Of a stretch of DNA of 64,000 nucleotides, positions 26,707 through 35,747 are shown in pieces. Position numbers and translations under genes: made by a program. How positions within the stretch are numbered: the first letter of the stretch is position 1; every line of letters begins with the position of its first letter. Below the pieces are notes generated by a model, which worked only from the letters and a program-made list of their open reading frames with translations, did not search any database and had not been told where the DNA came from. Source of the DNA: Photorhabdus cinerea (lineage in GTDB: Bacteria; Pseudomonadota; Gammaproteobacteria; Enterobacterales; Enterobacteriaceae); contig NZ_PUJW01000009.1 in NCBI RefSeq assembly GCF_011189575.1, positions 62,001 to 126,000 on the forward strand, in the 5' to 3' direction.

Positions 26707-27425
26707 TACTTAACCCTCTTAAACATGATATCCCACACGCCATGCCCCAACCGCTGACCGCGCAATTCAAATTTTGTTACCGGGCGTGAAGATGGACGCG
26801 GCACATAATCACCATTCTCAGACAAATTAAGGTAATTATCCACGCCATTCATCACTTCCAACATATGTTCAGCATATGGCTGCCAATCAGTCGCCATATG
26901 GAATACACCACCCACTTTCAACTTGCTTTTTATCAAGTTAGCAAATGGCGGCTGGACAATCCTGCGTTTATTATGACGCGCTTTATGCCACGGATCTGGA
27001 AAGAAAAGCTGTACCATTTCCAAACTGTTCTCCGGGATCATATTCTCCAGCACTTCAATAGCGTCATGACACATCACCCGCAAGTTACTGATATTTTCAC
27101 CTTCAGCAGAAGCCAAGCAAGCACCGACACCAGGTACATGAACTTCAATCCCAAGAAAGTTTTTTTCGGGATTCTGGCTTGCCATAGTGACAAGTGATGC
27201 TCCCATGCCAAAACCAATTTCCAGTACAATGGGGGCTTCACGCTCAAAAAGTGCCTCCATATCCAGCTTTTCCGCCTGATATTCAACACCCATTTTTGGC
27301 CAGAGATCATCAAGTGCTTGTTGCTGACGATTAGTTAACCGGCCTTGACGACGAACAAAACTCCTAACACGGCGCAATGGCCTGCCATTTTCATCAAATT
27401 CCGGCGAAATTACGTTATTTATCAT
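26706..27425 (-). CDS. trmB: TrmB, tRNA (guanine-N7)-methyltransferase
   Basis: S-adenosylmethionine-dependent enzyme forming m7G at position 46 of the tRNA variable loop. Its 239 residues include the cofactor loop VLEIGFGMG, the VQLFFPDPWHKARHNKRRIV signature (catalytic Asp region) and a C-terminal TKFELRGQRLGHGVWD. It overlaps yggL by one base and is divergent from mutY across about 240 bp, as in E. coli. Confidence 0.97.
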   Translation of the reverse strand: MINNVISPEFDENGRPLRRVRSFVRRQGRLTNRQQQALDDLWPKMGVEYQAEKLDMEALFEREAPIVLEIGFGMGASLVTMASQNPEKNFLGIEVHVPGVGACLASAEGENISNLRVMCHDAIEVLENMIPENSLEMVQLFFPDPWHKARHNKRRIVQPPFANLIKSKLKVGGVFHMATDWQPYAEHMLEVMNGVDNYLNLSENGDYVPRPSSRPVTKFELRGQRLGHGVWDIMFKRVK

Positions 27426-27666
27426 GATATTTCTGTCAGTTTTAAAGGCATTTATTCAGGCGCTTATGGCTGCTTTACCGGCAAACCACCTAAAGAGAGC
27501 GCATTATCCAAAGATGGGCGATTTTAGCAAGTCCAATAGTGACAAGTACAATTTTAATCCCAGATTGCGCAGTGCCGCGAAAACAAAATTCCGGTTTACA
27601 GCGAGGTAACACTATGTTGCAATCCTGTTCACGAAACACTGATTTTCCCTAAAGATAATTATCCCA

Positions 27667-28707
27667 ATGATGGAAGCAAAGCAATTCTCCAAAGTGGTAC
27701 TGGATTGGTACTACCTTTACGGTCGTAAAACCCTGCCCTGGCAACTGGAAAAGACGTCTTATCACGTCTGGCTTTCAGAAGTGATGTTACAACAAACTCA
27801 AGTTGCAACAGTCATTCCCTATTTTCAGCGTTTCATTTCACGTTTTCCGGATGTCGCTTCACTTGCCGCCGCACCGCTTGATGAAGTCCTTCATTTATGG
27901 ACTGGCCTTGGTTACTACGCTCGTGCCCGCAACTTACATAAAGCAGCACAACAAATCGTGGAACGGCATCATGGCAAATTCCCGACAACATTTGATGATG
28001 TCGTTGCCTTGCCTGGCGTCGGTCGTTCAACAGCCGGTGCAATCCTTTCGCTTTCTCAGGGTAAACATTTCCCTATTCTTGATGGCAATGTTAAACGAGT
28101 ACTGGCTCGCTGTTACGCGGTGGAAGGCTGGCCGGGTAAAAAAGAGGTTGAAAACAGCCTTTGGCAAACCAGCACCAATGTAACACCAGCAAAAGAAGTG
28201 GAATATTTTAATCAGGCAATGATGGATTTAGGGGCAATGGTTTGTACTCGCAGTAAACCAAAATGCGAAATCTGCCCGTTGAATCAAGGATGTATCGCTT
28301 ATGCGAACCATAGCTGGACAAAATACCCGGGTAAAAAACCTAAACAGAGCATTCCTGAGAAAACAGCTTATTTCCTACTGATGCAAAATAATGACTCTGT
28401 CTGGCTGGAACAGCGCCCACCAACCGGGATCTGGGGTGGTTTATTTGCATTTCCTCAATTCGAAAGTATAGATTCACTGAATGACTGGCTGGAACAATCA
28501 GGTATTTCTCACAGCAAACATGAGCAACTCACCGCATTCCGCCATACATTCAGCCATTTTCATCTGGATATCGTACCGATAAAAATAAATATTTTATCTT
28601 TTGCTGCCTGCATGGATGAAAATAAAGGACTTTGGTATAACTTACAGCAACCCGCGACTGTTGGGTTGGCAGCTCCAGTTGAATATCTGTTGCAACAACT
28701 GAGCTGA
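27667..28707 (+). CDS. mutY: MutY, adenine DNA glycosylase
   Basis: Base-excision repair glycosylase removing adenine mispaired with 8-oxoguanine. The 346 residues show VMLQQTQVATVIPYF, the helix-hairpin-helix LPGVGRSTAGAI, the catalytic Asp in ILDGNVKRVLAR, the [4Fe-4S] cysteines in CTRSKPKCEICPLNQGC, and a C-terminal NUDIX-like domain with FRHTFSHFHLDI. MM at the start leaves Met1 or Met2. It leads the mutY-yggX-mltC operon. Confidence 0.97.
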   Translation: MMEAKQFSKVVLDWYYLYGRKTLPWQLEKTSYHVWLSEVMLQQTQVATVIPYFQRFISRFPDVASLAAAPLDEVLHLWTGLGYYARARNLHKAAQQIVERHHGKFPTTFDDVVALPGVGRSTAGAILSLSQGKHFPILDGNVKRVLARCYAVEGWPGKKEVENSLWQTSTNVTPAKEVEYFNQAMMDLGAMVCTRSKPKCEICPLNQGCIAYANHSWTKYPGKKPKQSIPEKTAYFLLMQNNDSVWLEQRPPTGIWGGLFAFPQFESIDSLNDWLEQSGISHSKHEQLTAFRHTFSHFHLDIVPIKINILSFAACMDENKGLWYNLQQPATVGLAAPVEYLLQQLS

Positions 28708-28738
28708 ACCCCATACCCACTATATTTGAGGATTTATT

Positions 28739-29011
28739 ATGAGCAGAACTGTTTTTTGTACTTTCTTACAACGCGAAGCCGAGGGGCTGGATTTTCAGCT
28801 TTATCCGGGAGAGTTAGGCAAACGCATTTTCAATGAAATTTCCAAAGAAGCATGGGGACAGTGGATGAACAAACAAACCATGCTAATCAATGAGAAAAAG
28901 CTTAACACCATGAACCCGGAAGATCGTAAATTACTTGAACAGGAAATGGCTAAATTTCTGTTCGAAGGTCATGATATTCAAATTGATGGATATACCCCAC
29001 CGGAAAAATAA
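28739..29011 (+). CDS. yggX: YggX, probable Fe(II)-trafficking protein
   Basis: A 90-residue protein starting MSRTVFCTFLQREAEGLDF, with the conserved single Cys7, GELGKRIFNEISKEAW and MNPEDRKLLEQEM. E. coli YggX protects iron-sulfur clusters from oxidative damage. It lies 31 bp after mutY and 64 bp before mltC, in the conserved enterobacterial operon, and is co-located with the Fe-S enzyme MutY. Confidence 0.96.
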   Translation: MSRTVFCTFLQREAEGLDFQLYPGELGKRIFNEISKEAWGQWMNKQTMLINEKKLNTMNPEDRKLLEQEMAKFLFEGHDIQIDGYTPPEK

Positions 29012-29075
29012 TATATTAGCTTTCATCAGAGCCGCTGGCTCTGATGTTGTATTCAACACCAGATGGCAATGTAAG

Positions 29076-30149
29076 ATGAAAAAATTGTTAGCTCTGTTTG
29101 TTATTGCCCCACTTCTCGTTTCCTGTACCAACACTAAAAATATCGAATACAACGAAAAATATATAAAAGATACCAATAGCTTTGATATTTTGATGGGCCA
29201 ATTCGCTCACAACATTGAGAACATTTGGGGATTGCACGAAGTATTAATTGCAGGCCCAAAAGATTACGTTAAATATACCGATCAATACCAGACCCGCAGC
29301 CATATCAATTTTGAGACTGGGACGATCACCATTGAAACAATTTCTCCGACTGAACCAACAACACATTTGCGCCAAGCCATTATCTCTACCTTATTAATGG
29401 GTGATGATCCAGGTTCAGTTGATCTCTATTCTGATACTAACGATATTCAGATCAGCAAAGAACCATTCCTTTACGGGCAGGTTATGGACAATAACGGTCA
29501 GCCAATTCGTTGGGAATGGCGGGCAACACATTTTGCAGATTACCTGATTACCAATAAATTACAGAAACGCCAGTCTGGTTTACATATAATCTGGTCTGTC
29601 ACTATGCAATTGGTGCCGAACCATCTGGATAAACGTGCACATAAATATCTACCGCTGGTTCGTCAAGCTTCCATCAAATATGGTGTGGATGAATCCCTGA
29701 TTCTGGCAATTATGCAAATAGAATCCAGTTTTAACCCGTATGCTGTCAGCCGTTCTGATGCACTTGGGCTAATGCAGGTTATGCAATATACCGCTGGCCG
29801 TGATGTCTTTAAAATGAAAGGCAAATCAGGACAACCAAGCCGCAGTTATCTGTTTGACCCAGAAAATAATATTGATGCTGGTACTGCATATTTATCGATA
29901 TTACAAAACAGCTATCTGAATGGCATCATTAACGCAACATCTCGCCGTTACGCGGTAATAACAGCTTACAATGGCGGTGCCGGCAGTGTATTACGAGTAT
30001 TCTCCAACGATAAGAAAAAAGCAGCTCAAATCATTAATAGCATGGCACCGGGTGATGTTTATGAAACTTTAACGACCAAACATCCATCGGCAGAATCACG
30101 CCGCTATCTGATAAAAGTAAATACGGCCCAGAAAAGTTACCATCATTAG
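29076..30149 (+). CDS. mltC: MltC, membrane-bound lytic murein transglycosylase C
   Basis: Outer-membrane lipoprotein that cleaves peptidoglycan with 1,6-anhydromuramic acid formation. The ATG at 29076 gives a lipoprotein signal with lipobox LLVSC (Cys17); longer in-frame starts overlap yggX and hide it. The SLT domain has the catalytic Glu in AIMQIESSFNPYAVS and GLMQV, NIDAGTAYL and ITAYNGGAGSV. The 357-residue length matches E. coli (359). It ends the mutY operon before a strong terminator. Confidence 0.96.
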   Translation: MKKLLALFVIAPLLVSCTNTKNIEYNEKYIKDTNSFDILMGQFAHNIENIWGLHEVLIAGPKDYVKYTDQYQTRSHINFETGTITIETISPTEPTTHLRQAIISTLLMGDDPGSVDLYSDTNDIQISKEPFLYGQVMDNNGQPIRWEWRATHFADYLITNKLQKRQSGLHIIWSVTMQLVPNHLDKRAHKYLPLVRQASIKYGVDESLILAIMQIESSFNPYAVSRSDALGLMQVMQYTAGRDVFKMKGKSGQPSRSYLFDPENNIDAGTAYLSILQNSYLNGIINATSRRYAVITAYNGGAGSVLRVFSNDKKKAAQIINSMAPGDVYETLTTKHPSAESRRYLIKVNTAQKSYHH

Positions 30150-30172
30150 AATATTAAAATGTTAAGACAGTG

Positions 30173-30215
30173 AAAAAATAACGGAGAGCAGTTTTTTTAC
30201 TCTCCGTTATTTTTT
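30173..30215 (+). terminator. Rho-independent terminator after mltC
   Basis: Perfect 16-bp arms (AAAAAATAACGGAGAG and its complement) with an 11-nt loop, starting 24 bp after mltC. The GC core CGGAGAG / CTCTCCG is followed by a run of six T. The symmetric A-run on the other side could also stop transcription from the opposite direction. Confidence 0.92.
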
Positions 30216-30316
30216 GCTTATATTTTTAGCCAACAGACTAATTTTAGGGCATAAATTACTATTTCAGAAGAAATCTATTGACGAGTTCTACCAAATACGG
30301 TTTAATGCGCCCCGTT

Positions 30317-30392
30317 GCCCGGATAGCTCAGTCGGTAGAGCAGAGGATTGAAAATCCTCGTGTCGGTGGTTCGATTCCGCCTCCGGGCACCA
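30317..30392 (+). tRNA. tRNA-Phe (GAA)
   Basis: A 76-nt gene with an encoded CCA end. The acceptor stem GCCCGGA pairs with TCCGGGC, and the D-loop is AGCTCAGTCGGTAGAGC. The anticodon arm AGGATTGAAAATCCT carries anticodon GAA, and the T-arm contains GGTTCGATTCC. It corresponds to the E. coli pheV position downstream of mltC, a common insertion site for genomic islands. A terminator lies about 130 bp downstream, and a decayed integrase follows. Confidence 0.97.
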
Positions 30393-30521
30393 ATTCAAAA
30401 CGCGTTGGTTGAGAGATGAAGAAGCTCAACGAGCGTTCGATACCGGAACCTAAAAATGCATCGCGTGGTATTATTCAATCATGCAATATTTCGATTTTAA
30501 TCAAAGGGGTTCCAGATTCAG

Positions 30522-30551
30522 GATATCTGAGAAATCAGATGTCTTTTTTTC
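30522..30551 (+). terminator. Terminator downstream of tRNA-Phe
   Basis: The stem around ATCTGA-GAAA-TCAGAT, extendable to 9 bp with one wobble pair, is followed by TCTTTTTTTT. It probably ends the tRNA-Phe transcript. The roughly 380 bp between the tRNA and the integrase otherwise hold no gene. Confidence 0.75.
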
Positions 30552-30703
30552 GTTCGAGCGCAATATTTACAAGTTCTATTACAACTGTCAAGCCATCCAA
30601 ACTAAAATCAATGAATTAATTAACACGATGTTGTAGTTGGTTACTCAACTTTCCTAAATTGATCAGAAGAAAGTCAGTTATGGGAGATTGTCTCAGTTCA
30701 AAA

Positions 30704-30731
30704 AAATTCCCTATCTTGCGACAGGGAATTT
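30704..30731 (-). terminator. Terminator of the truncated integrase gene
   Basis: Inverted repeat AAATTCCCT / AGGGAATTT with a 10-nt loop, about 45 bp beyond the integrase stop. On the minus strand it runs into a T tract (30701-30703 and beyond). A related hairpin (35748-35775) follows the second integrase remnant at the far side of the island. Confidence 0.75.
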
Positions 30732-30776
30732 GTAATAGATTAAGACAAGTTCAATCAATAGCAGGCATATTCTGTT

Positions 30777-31601
30777 TTATCCGATTAACATTTCGCCTCT
30801 CTCTGGCTCAGCATCGATATACAGCATTAATTCACGCTCCAGCGCACGCCCGGCAGTATCCAGATTGATATCAATATATTCCATCGTTGTGGCAATACTG
30901 CGATGGCCCAGTAATCCGCGCACCATTTGCAAATTACGATCAGGCGCTTTCATCAGTTCAGTTGCCAATGTATGCCAGAAACGGTGTGGACCCACATCAA
31001 ATCCACACTCCTTTGACAAGCGCCGAAAGAATGATTTTATCGTCTGTAACTGGTCGGTTTCGTTTCCCCTGTCTGTTTTGGCGGTAAAATAGTCCACACA
31101 AAACAGGGGATCATTCAGTTTTGCCCCAGCGGCCTGAGCACGTTCCAGCAAAATTTCCAGTCGCGGATACAACCATTTCACTACCGGCACCTGATGTTCA
31201 TAATGGTTCTTACTCCCCTCGGAGCAAAGAATAATCCGACGTTCTTTCAGATCAATATCTCCAAGCCGGATATGTAATAACTGATTTTGCCGCATCCCGG
31301 TATAACGCAACGTATCCAGTACAGTCAGCCAATACCAGGTCGGATATAATGCACAGCGGGCACGATGGTTATCCGCTGTCCGTCGCTCCCGCTCTTCAAA
31401 TTGCCCCATCGTGAGATACAGGGCTGTCAGTTGTTTTTTGGTTAATGTTTTCTTTTTCTTCTTGTTCGCATTAACCACGACACCATTAAATGGGTTTTCC
31501 GTTTGAGGCAGTATTTTTTCTTTTATCGCCAAATTAAATAACGCCCGCATATGCGCAATCTTACTGTTCCAGGTCACACCTTTCCGTCCGGACTGATGCA
31601 A
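30777..31601 (-). pseudogene. Tyrosine recombinase (integrase), 5'-truncated, active-site Arg replaced
   Basis: The 274-residue open frame covers part of the N-terminal DNA-binding domain (WNSKIAHMRALFNLAIKE) and the whole catalytic domain. The family's first catalytic Arg is at residue 104 (TGMRQNQL), the GH motif is LLGHRSIATTM (His233) and the nucleophile is Tyr242. The usual HxxR box reads HRFWHTLAT at 206-214, with Trp209 where Arg is expected (TGG, one transition from CGG). The frame has only a TTG near its start and a stop six codons upstream. The N-terminal 50 or more residues usual for such integrases are missing, and GC-rich unrelated sequence begins there. It is probably inactive. 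Confidence 0.8.
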
Positions 31602-32047
31602 TACATATCTTAGGGACTATCCCGACGCCATCATACCGTTTAGCGGACTTTTCCCCCTGATTTAACAGCCTTTTTCTCCGCCGCTTTTTCCCACCCTGTT
31701 AAAGAGCATATCAACTCGCCCCGACGGGCACTTGGCCGATTTTAGCTCACTTTTTCCCCGATGTCAGTGCCGGGTTTCGCCCCGCTTTTTCTGCCAGAAC
31801 CGGGTTTTCTCGGGAACCCGTGGCGGCGGGGCAGCTTGCCTGCGCCGCTGACGCGGGTTGGCCGGGTGCGGGCTGGCGAAGCCCGCAGGTGACGCTGTTC
31901 AGCAGGGAAGCCCCTGGGGGCTGCACGGGGCGGAGATGGCGAGCACGGGGACGAGCAACGGAGCGCAGCGCAGTGCGAGCCGCGCGCAGCCAGTGCAGCG
32001 GGGTTGGGGCGGGGGTAATTAACAGCGGAGGCCGTAGGCCGACTGGC
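31602..32047. other. Very GC-rich non-coding island segment with inverted repeats
   Basis: About 450 bp, visibly much richer in G and C than everything around it, between the truncated integrase and the large orphan gene. It contains a perfect hairpin TGCGGGCT-GGCGA-AGCCCGCA at 31867-31887, the symmetric CCCCTGGGGG at 31911-31920, and many short GC repeats. Open frames here look accidental. The texture resembles non-coding or transfer-origin segments of large integrative elements from GC-rich hosts. That is recollection-level inference, not proof. Confidence 0.5.
31867..31887. repeat. GC-rich inverted repeat in the island
   Basis: Eight-bp perfect arms TGCGGGCT and AGCCCGCA with loop GGCGA. 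No T tract follows on either strand, so it is not an ordinary terminator. It may be structural or a protein-binding site within the GC-rich element remnant. Confidence 0.6.
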
Positions 32048-35000
32048 TTACCGGGCTGTGGCTGTTGACCTTAGCGGGCTGACCGACAACGTACTGGTGA
32101 AGAGGTAGTTGCGCAGTGCCACCTGCTTAGGAATGTCCACATAGGCGGGCGCCGCATTGGCCTGATTCGAACCGTTATAGCCAAGGAAATACGCCGCCAC
32201 GCTGTTTGTCGATATGTCACTGGTTCTTTGCCCGGTGTATTCAAGCTCATACAAGTTAGGCGTGACCTTCACCAACTGGGCATTACCCTCTGCCGGCAGG
32301 CGGCCCGACTTGACCAGCGCCTCAGCACTGATGATATGGGTTTTAGCGAACTGTATAGGATCAGTGGCAAACTGATGGATATCGGCACTGCCTTGGCGGG
32401 ACTCAAATCCATCACCTACAGACGCCAATCCGGCCCTGAGTTCGAGATCCTTCGCCGCCTGTCCCAACAGCGCCGGCATTGGGCCAATGCGGGTAAAACG
32501 AGGTGGATGAAACTCATCAGCCACCGGCAAGCCCTGATTGATGATTGTCAAGACTCGCGCCATTACTCCGTTATACAATTCACCCTGCAACGCCATCTTG
32601 CTGCCTTCAGCGCGGTACTCGTCGAACATCTGCAATATGCCCTTACCGATACTACCTGCACCCTCCGGTTCGTAACGCGCAGCGACGTAGAAGGTTTCGA
32701 AGAACGAATGATAGCCGTTACGGATCATGAAGGCCGCATTGGCCATCTGGAACTGCCAGTACTGTTTGACGCTCAACGCGCTACCGAACAATTCCGGCAA
32801 GGCATTGCTGACAGTCTGGGTGGTCCCGGAAATTCCCCCCACGAACGGGATGTCCAGGTCATTCATGTAACGTGTGGCGTCATTCTTGGGGTCCGGACGG
32901 AACTGGTTGTAGCTGCGGTACTTATCGTCCTTGATCAGGTACTGACCATCGTGATACGCCAGCTCTCCAGAACTGGTATTGAGGAGCAGATACGGATCCG
33001 GCTGATTCAAGCGGTTATTGATCATAACCTTGTTGTCACCCAGCGCGGCGTGGGGATTGACCGGGACTGCGGCTTTGGAAAGGCCATCGGCTACCGGACG
33101 TAAAACATGGAACAATACCTGTTTGCGCAGGCTCCTGCCTTCATTACTCAACAGCGCCGCCTCAACTACCGGACGCAGTTGCACATCGTCGCTCTCAAGG
33201 CCATTGGGACCGGCCAACAGCAAGGTGAGCAACTTGCCATCCAGCAAACGCTCAACCGCGACTTGATCGAAGACCTGTATTTTGGGGTTGTTTGGATGCT
33301 GTGCTGCATTGGCGCTAGCGACCCGCTGGGTTTCCGCTTCGACAGCCTGAATGCGCCACTGTTCATACAACGGTGCCAACAAATTCTTGGTCTGGGCAAT
33401 ATCACTTTGCACATAGCCACTTTGCAGAACCTTGACTACAGCTGGATTTTTCACTAGGTTCTCCGCCAACCCTAATAGCAGCGGATCATTATCAGTACTA
33501 TGCCAGACCGAAGCGGCAAATGCCTGTTCCCACAGCACCTTGTTCAGATTATTGCCCTTGATATCGCGCATTCTGTCATAGGTGTACTCCGACTCCAACA
33601 CCCCTGCGGGGGTGATGTGATTGCGTTCGAGCAAACGCACCAGTTGCTGCTCGAACGCTGTACGTTCGATGCTGTTAAACAAACGACTGGCCTTCTCACC
33701 ATCGTCTCGCAATCGATCCAGCTTCTCGAAAAATGCGGCATTGTATTGATACAATTCGGCGGTCTGTGCCTTACTCAAATGACTACTGCTAACCTTGTCG
33801 CCATCAACGCTCATCACCACAAAGGGTGTTGCGGACAGGTAGGTTTTGTTCGGAGTTTTGCCCTGTGGCATTTCCAGCAAGTATTGGCGACTGGCAAAAC
33901 CAACCGAGCGTTCCAGCTCATGGATATTGACGAAAAGCCCGTCACGATCCGGGTGGTAACTGTTCTGGCGAAACCCCTCCAGACCGATAGTCTGGAAGCT
34001 GGAGATATCAGCATTCTGGTTGATCAGGTCACTCAAGGCGCCTGGCAATGGTACCTCACGGGTGATAGTGGTATTCAGAGCCTGACCAGAAACCTGAATC
34101 CCAATCTGGTTCAGCACCTTACGATCAACATTGGTCAGCAACATCTTGCGGCCATTACCCAGCAACTGCGCTTTGAAGCCTTCGCGCAAAGTGCTTTCCG
34201 AAACCAGGTAGTTGGCAAAGTACTTCTCGACGAATGCAGTTTTGACCAGCACTGAGCGAATTGGCGTATAGGTCGGCGAACGGAAAGATGGCGGCTCACT
34301 TTTGAGCCGGTATTGTTGTTGCCAGGCCAGAGAGCGGGCTGCGGTACCGAAGGAAAAGTTGAGTACACCGTCCGTCGGCACTACCAGCCTGCCGTTCTCT
34401 AGGAAGAAGTCCTTGAAGCGACCATCAGTGCTGGCATTGACCAGCGCGACGTTCATGCGGATGTAGCCAGGACGTTCCTCCATCATCAGTAGTGAAATAT
34501 TTACCGGCAGATCATCGGAGGCTTGGGGCACCTTGGTCAGCGCGGCGAGGGCCGTAGCTTCTTCCGTAGGAGGTACCTTGAGCAAGGCGTTGTAGCGGGT
34601 ATTGACGTCCTTGTAAGCCTGCAATTCGGAAAATAGCGTCACATATTTTTGGCTGAACGTGGAAACAGCCACCTGTGTGGTCAGTTGCTGTTCCAGATGC
34701 TTGATCTTGGTATCCAGTTTGGCCTGCTTGCCCGCCGCATCCTCCCTCAAGGTCACCGCATTCAGGGTCTTGGTACCACCGGGACTGAGGATGGCTAAAG
34801 CCCTATCCCAAGTGCTGTCAAAGTGCGTCATGGCCGTCTGCTGGCGGCTGTACAACAGGATGTCACGGTCTAATTGCTGCTTGTAAGCGTTGATCGCCGG
34901 CGTGCCGAGCACATTGACCATCTGCTGCCGTCTTTGCTGTAGCGTCTGCAACTGGTCGCCGACAGAAACGGGGTTGTCCTGCATCTGAAAATGTTGGGCA

Positions 35001-35179
35001 GCCAGCACACTCAGGGTACTCTGCTGCATTTCTTGCAGCCGTTCGTTTACCTGCCTGATATAGTCAGCACGCTCGTCAGGACTCATGTTGAACCATTCGG
35101 TCTGACGACCTGCTGCTTTGATCTGTCGATCGATCAGGGTATTAAGCAACTTCGTAAAATCTTTAGATATAAAAGCCAT
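32048..35179 (-). CDS. Unrecognised 1043-residue protein, candidate secreted toxin or effector
   Basis: I do not recognise a family. The ATG at 35179 is chosen because AAGGA lies 8 bp before it; 14 further in-frame residues upstream lack such a site. There is no signal peptide and no obvious transmembrane run. Residues about 1-200 are helical and Gln-rich with coiled-coil tendency (VNERLQEMQQSTL, LQTLQQRRQQMV). The middle is mixed. A compact, motif-like C-terminal part contains PFVGGISGTTQTV and NGYHSFFETFYVAARYEP. Codon use is clearly richer in G and C than flanking genes, so it came from another genome. Size, island location and likely host suggest a toxin or effector, but this is inference. 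Confidence 0.75.
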   Translation of the reverse strand: MAFISKDFTKLLNTLIDRQIKAAGRQTEWFNMSPDERADYIRQVNERLQEMQQSTLSVLAAQHFQMQDNPVSVGDQLQTLQQRRQQMVNVLGTPAINAYKQQLDRDILLYSRQQTAMTHFDSTWDRALAILSPGGTKTLNAVTLREDAAGKQAKLDTKIKHLEQQLTTQVAVSTFSQKYVTLFSELQAYKDVNTRYNALLKVPPTEEATALAALTKVPQASDDLPVNISLLMMEERPGYIRMNVALVNASTDGRFKDFFLENGRLVVPTDGVLNFSFGTAARSLAWQQQYRLKSEPPSFRSPTYTPIRSVLVKTAFVEKYFANYLVSESTLREGFKAQLLGNGRKMLLTNVDRKVLNQIGIQVSGQALNTTITREVPLPGALSDLINQNADISSFQTIGLEGFRQNSYHPDRDGLFVNIHELERSVGFASRQYLLEMPQGKTPNKTYLSATPFVVMSVDGDKVSSSHLSKAQTAELYQYNAAFFEKLDRLRDDGEKASRLFNSIERTAFEQQLVRLLERNHITPAGVLESEYTYDRMRDIKGNNLNKVLWEQAFAASVWHSTDNDPLLLGLAENLVKNPAVVKVLQSGYVQSDIAQTKNLLAPLYEQWRIQAVEAETQRVASANAAQHPNNPKIQVFDQVAVERLLDGKLLTLLLAGPNGLESDDVQLRPVVEAALLSNEGRSLRKQVLFHVLRPVADGLSKAAVPVNPHAALGDNKVMINNRLNQPDPYLLLNTSSGELAYHDGQYLIKDDKYRSYNQFRPDPKNDATRYMNDLDIPFVGGISGTTQTVSNALPELFGSALSVKQYWQFQMANAAFMIRNGYHSFFETFYVAARYEPEGAGSIGKGILQMFDEYRAEGSKMALQGELYNGVMARVLTIINQGLPVADEFHPPRFTRIGPMPALLGQAAKDLELRAGLASVGDGFESRQGSADIHQFATDPIQFAKTHIISAEALVKSGRLPAEGNAQLVKVTPNLYELEYTGQRTSDISTNSVAAYFLGYNGSNQANAAPAYVDIPKQVALRNYLFTSTLSVSPLRSTATAR

Positions 35180-35259
35180 TGCAGTGATCCTTTGTCTGTT
35201 TTTGAAGAAAGCCCTTCGCACCGCGAAAGACGGTCTGTCGATACGGATTTGTTATTCAA

Positions 35260-35349
35260 TTACTTGGGAAATAGTTGCAGGCCATGGTTCTTTAGGTTGA
35301 TGAATATTGGATAGTCAATAGTTCTTTGCTCTGTAGTTGCAGTCATCAT
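35260..35349 (-). CDS. Small ORF of 29 codons upstream of the giant orphan gene
   Basis: ATG at 35349 (or 35346) preceded by a good GAGGAAATA ribosome site. The frame begins MMTATTEQRTIDYPIFINLK and ends after FPK at a TAA (35260). It lies 80 bp before the start of the 1043-residue protein on the same strand. It could be a leader peptide or a small partner, or chance. The strong ribosome site is the main support. Confidence 0.4.
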   Translation of the reverse strand: MMTATTEQRTIDYPIFINLKNHGLQLFPK

Positions 35350-35743
35350 TATTTCCTCTATTTTTCGTTTATATTGCAGATCACATGAGTGATAACATGG
35401 GAATATAATCAATTTTCGGTATATTTAAATATCAATTATTAACAACTGGTATTATTTATTAAAAAAATCATGTTCGCGTGAACATAGTTTCAATTATGTT
35501 GTTACATTTTTTATAATATGTTGAATAAATAATGACTAATTTCAGGAAGGTTATTTATTAGCGAATTGTTATATCTAATTTTTGCGTTATAACGCGATAT
35601 TTAAAAACTCCACTGCAACTGTTAAGCAAATCAAATTAACAAGTTAATGCAATGTTTTACTATTGATCGATTAGATATCTGTATTTAAATAATCTACCTC
35701 TTTATTTATCAAAAAAACCGTCATGGGTGTCATTTACATGACC
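35350..35743. other. AT-rich upstream region of the giant orphan gene, with palindromes
   Basis: About 390 bp without a gene, abruptly AT-rich compared with the neighbouring coding region. It carries ATGTTC-GCGT-GAACAT at 35470-35485, the perfect 12-bp palindrome GCGTTATAACGC at 35584-35595, and GTCATG / CATGAC arms near 35720-35742. These are candidate regulator sites for the orphan gene. No bound protein can be named. Confidence 0.45.
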
Positions 35744-35747
35744 TAAA

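Noticed and set aside
30416..30868. Small frames downstream of tRNA-Phe
   Set aside because: They cross two clear terminators, lack ribosome sites and show no protein-like composition.
31820..32068. Open frame of 82 codons on the + strand in the GC-rich block
   Set aside because: Long frames are expected by chance in very GC-rich DNA; the translation is Arg/Gly/Ala-biased with no ribosome site or recognisable domain.
32228..33103. Long + strand frame (291 codons) opposite the giant orphan gene
   Set aside because: It is an antisense shadow of the 1043-residue gene; codon pattern and ribosome site support the minus strand.
33500..34255. Second long + strand frame (251 codons) opposite the giant orphan gene
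   Set aside because: Same reason: antisense frame kept open by codon bias of the real gene.
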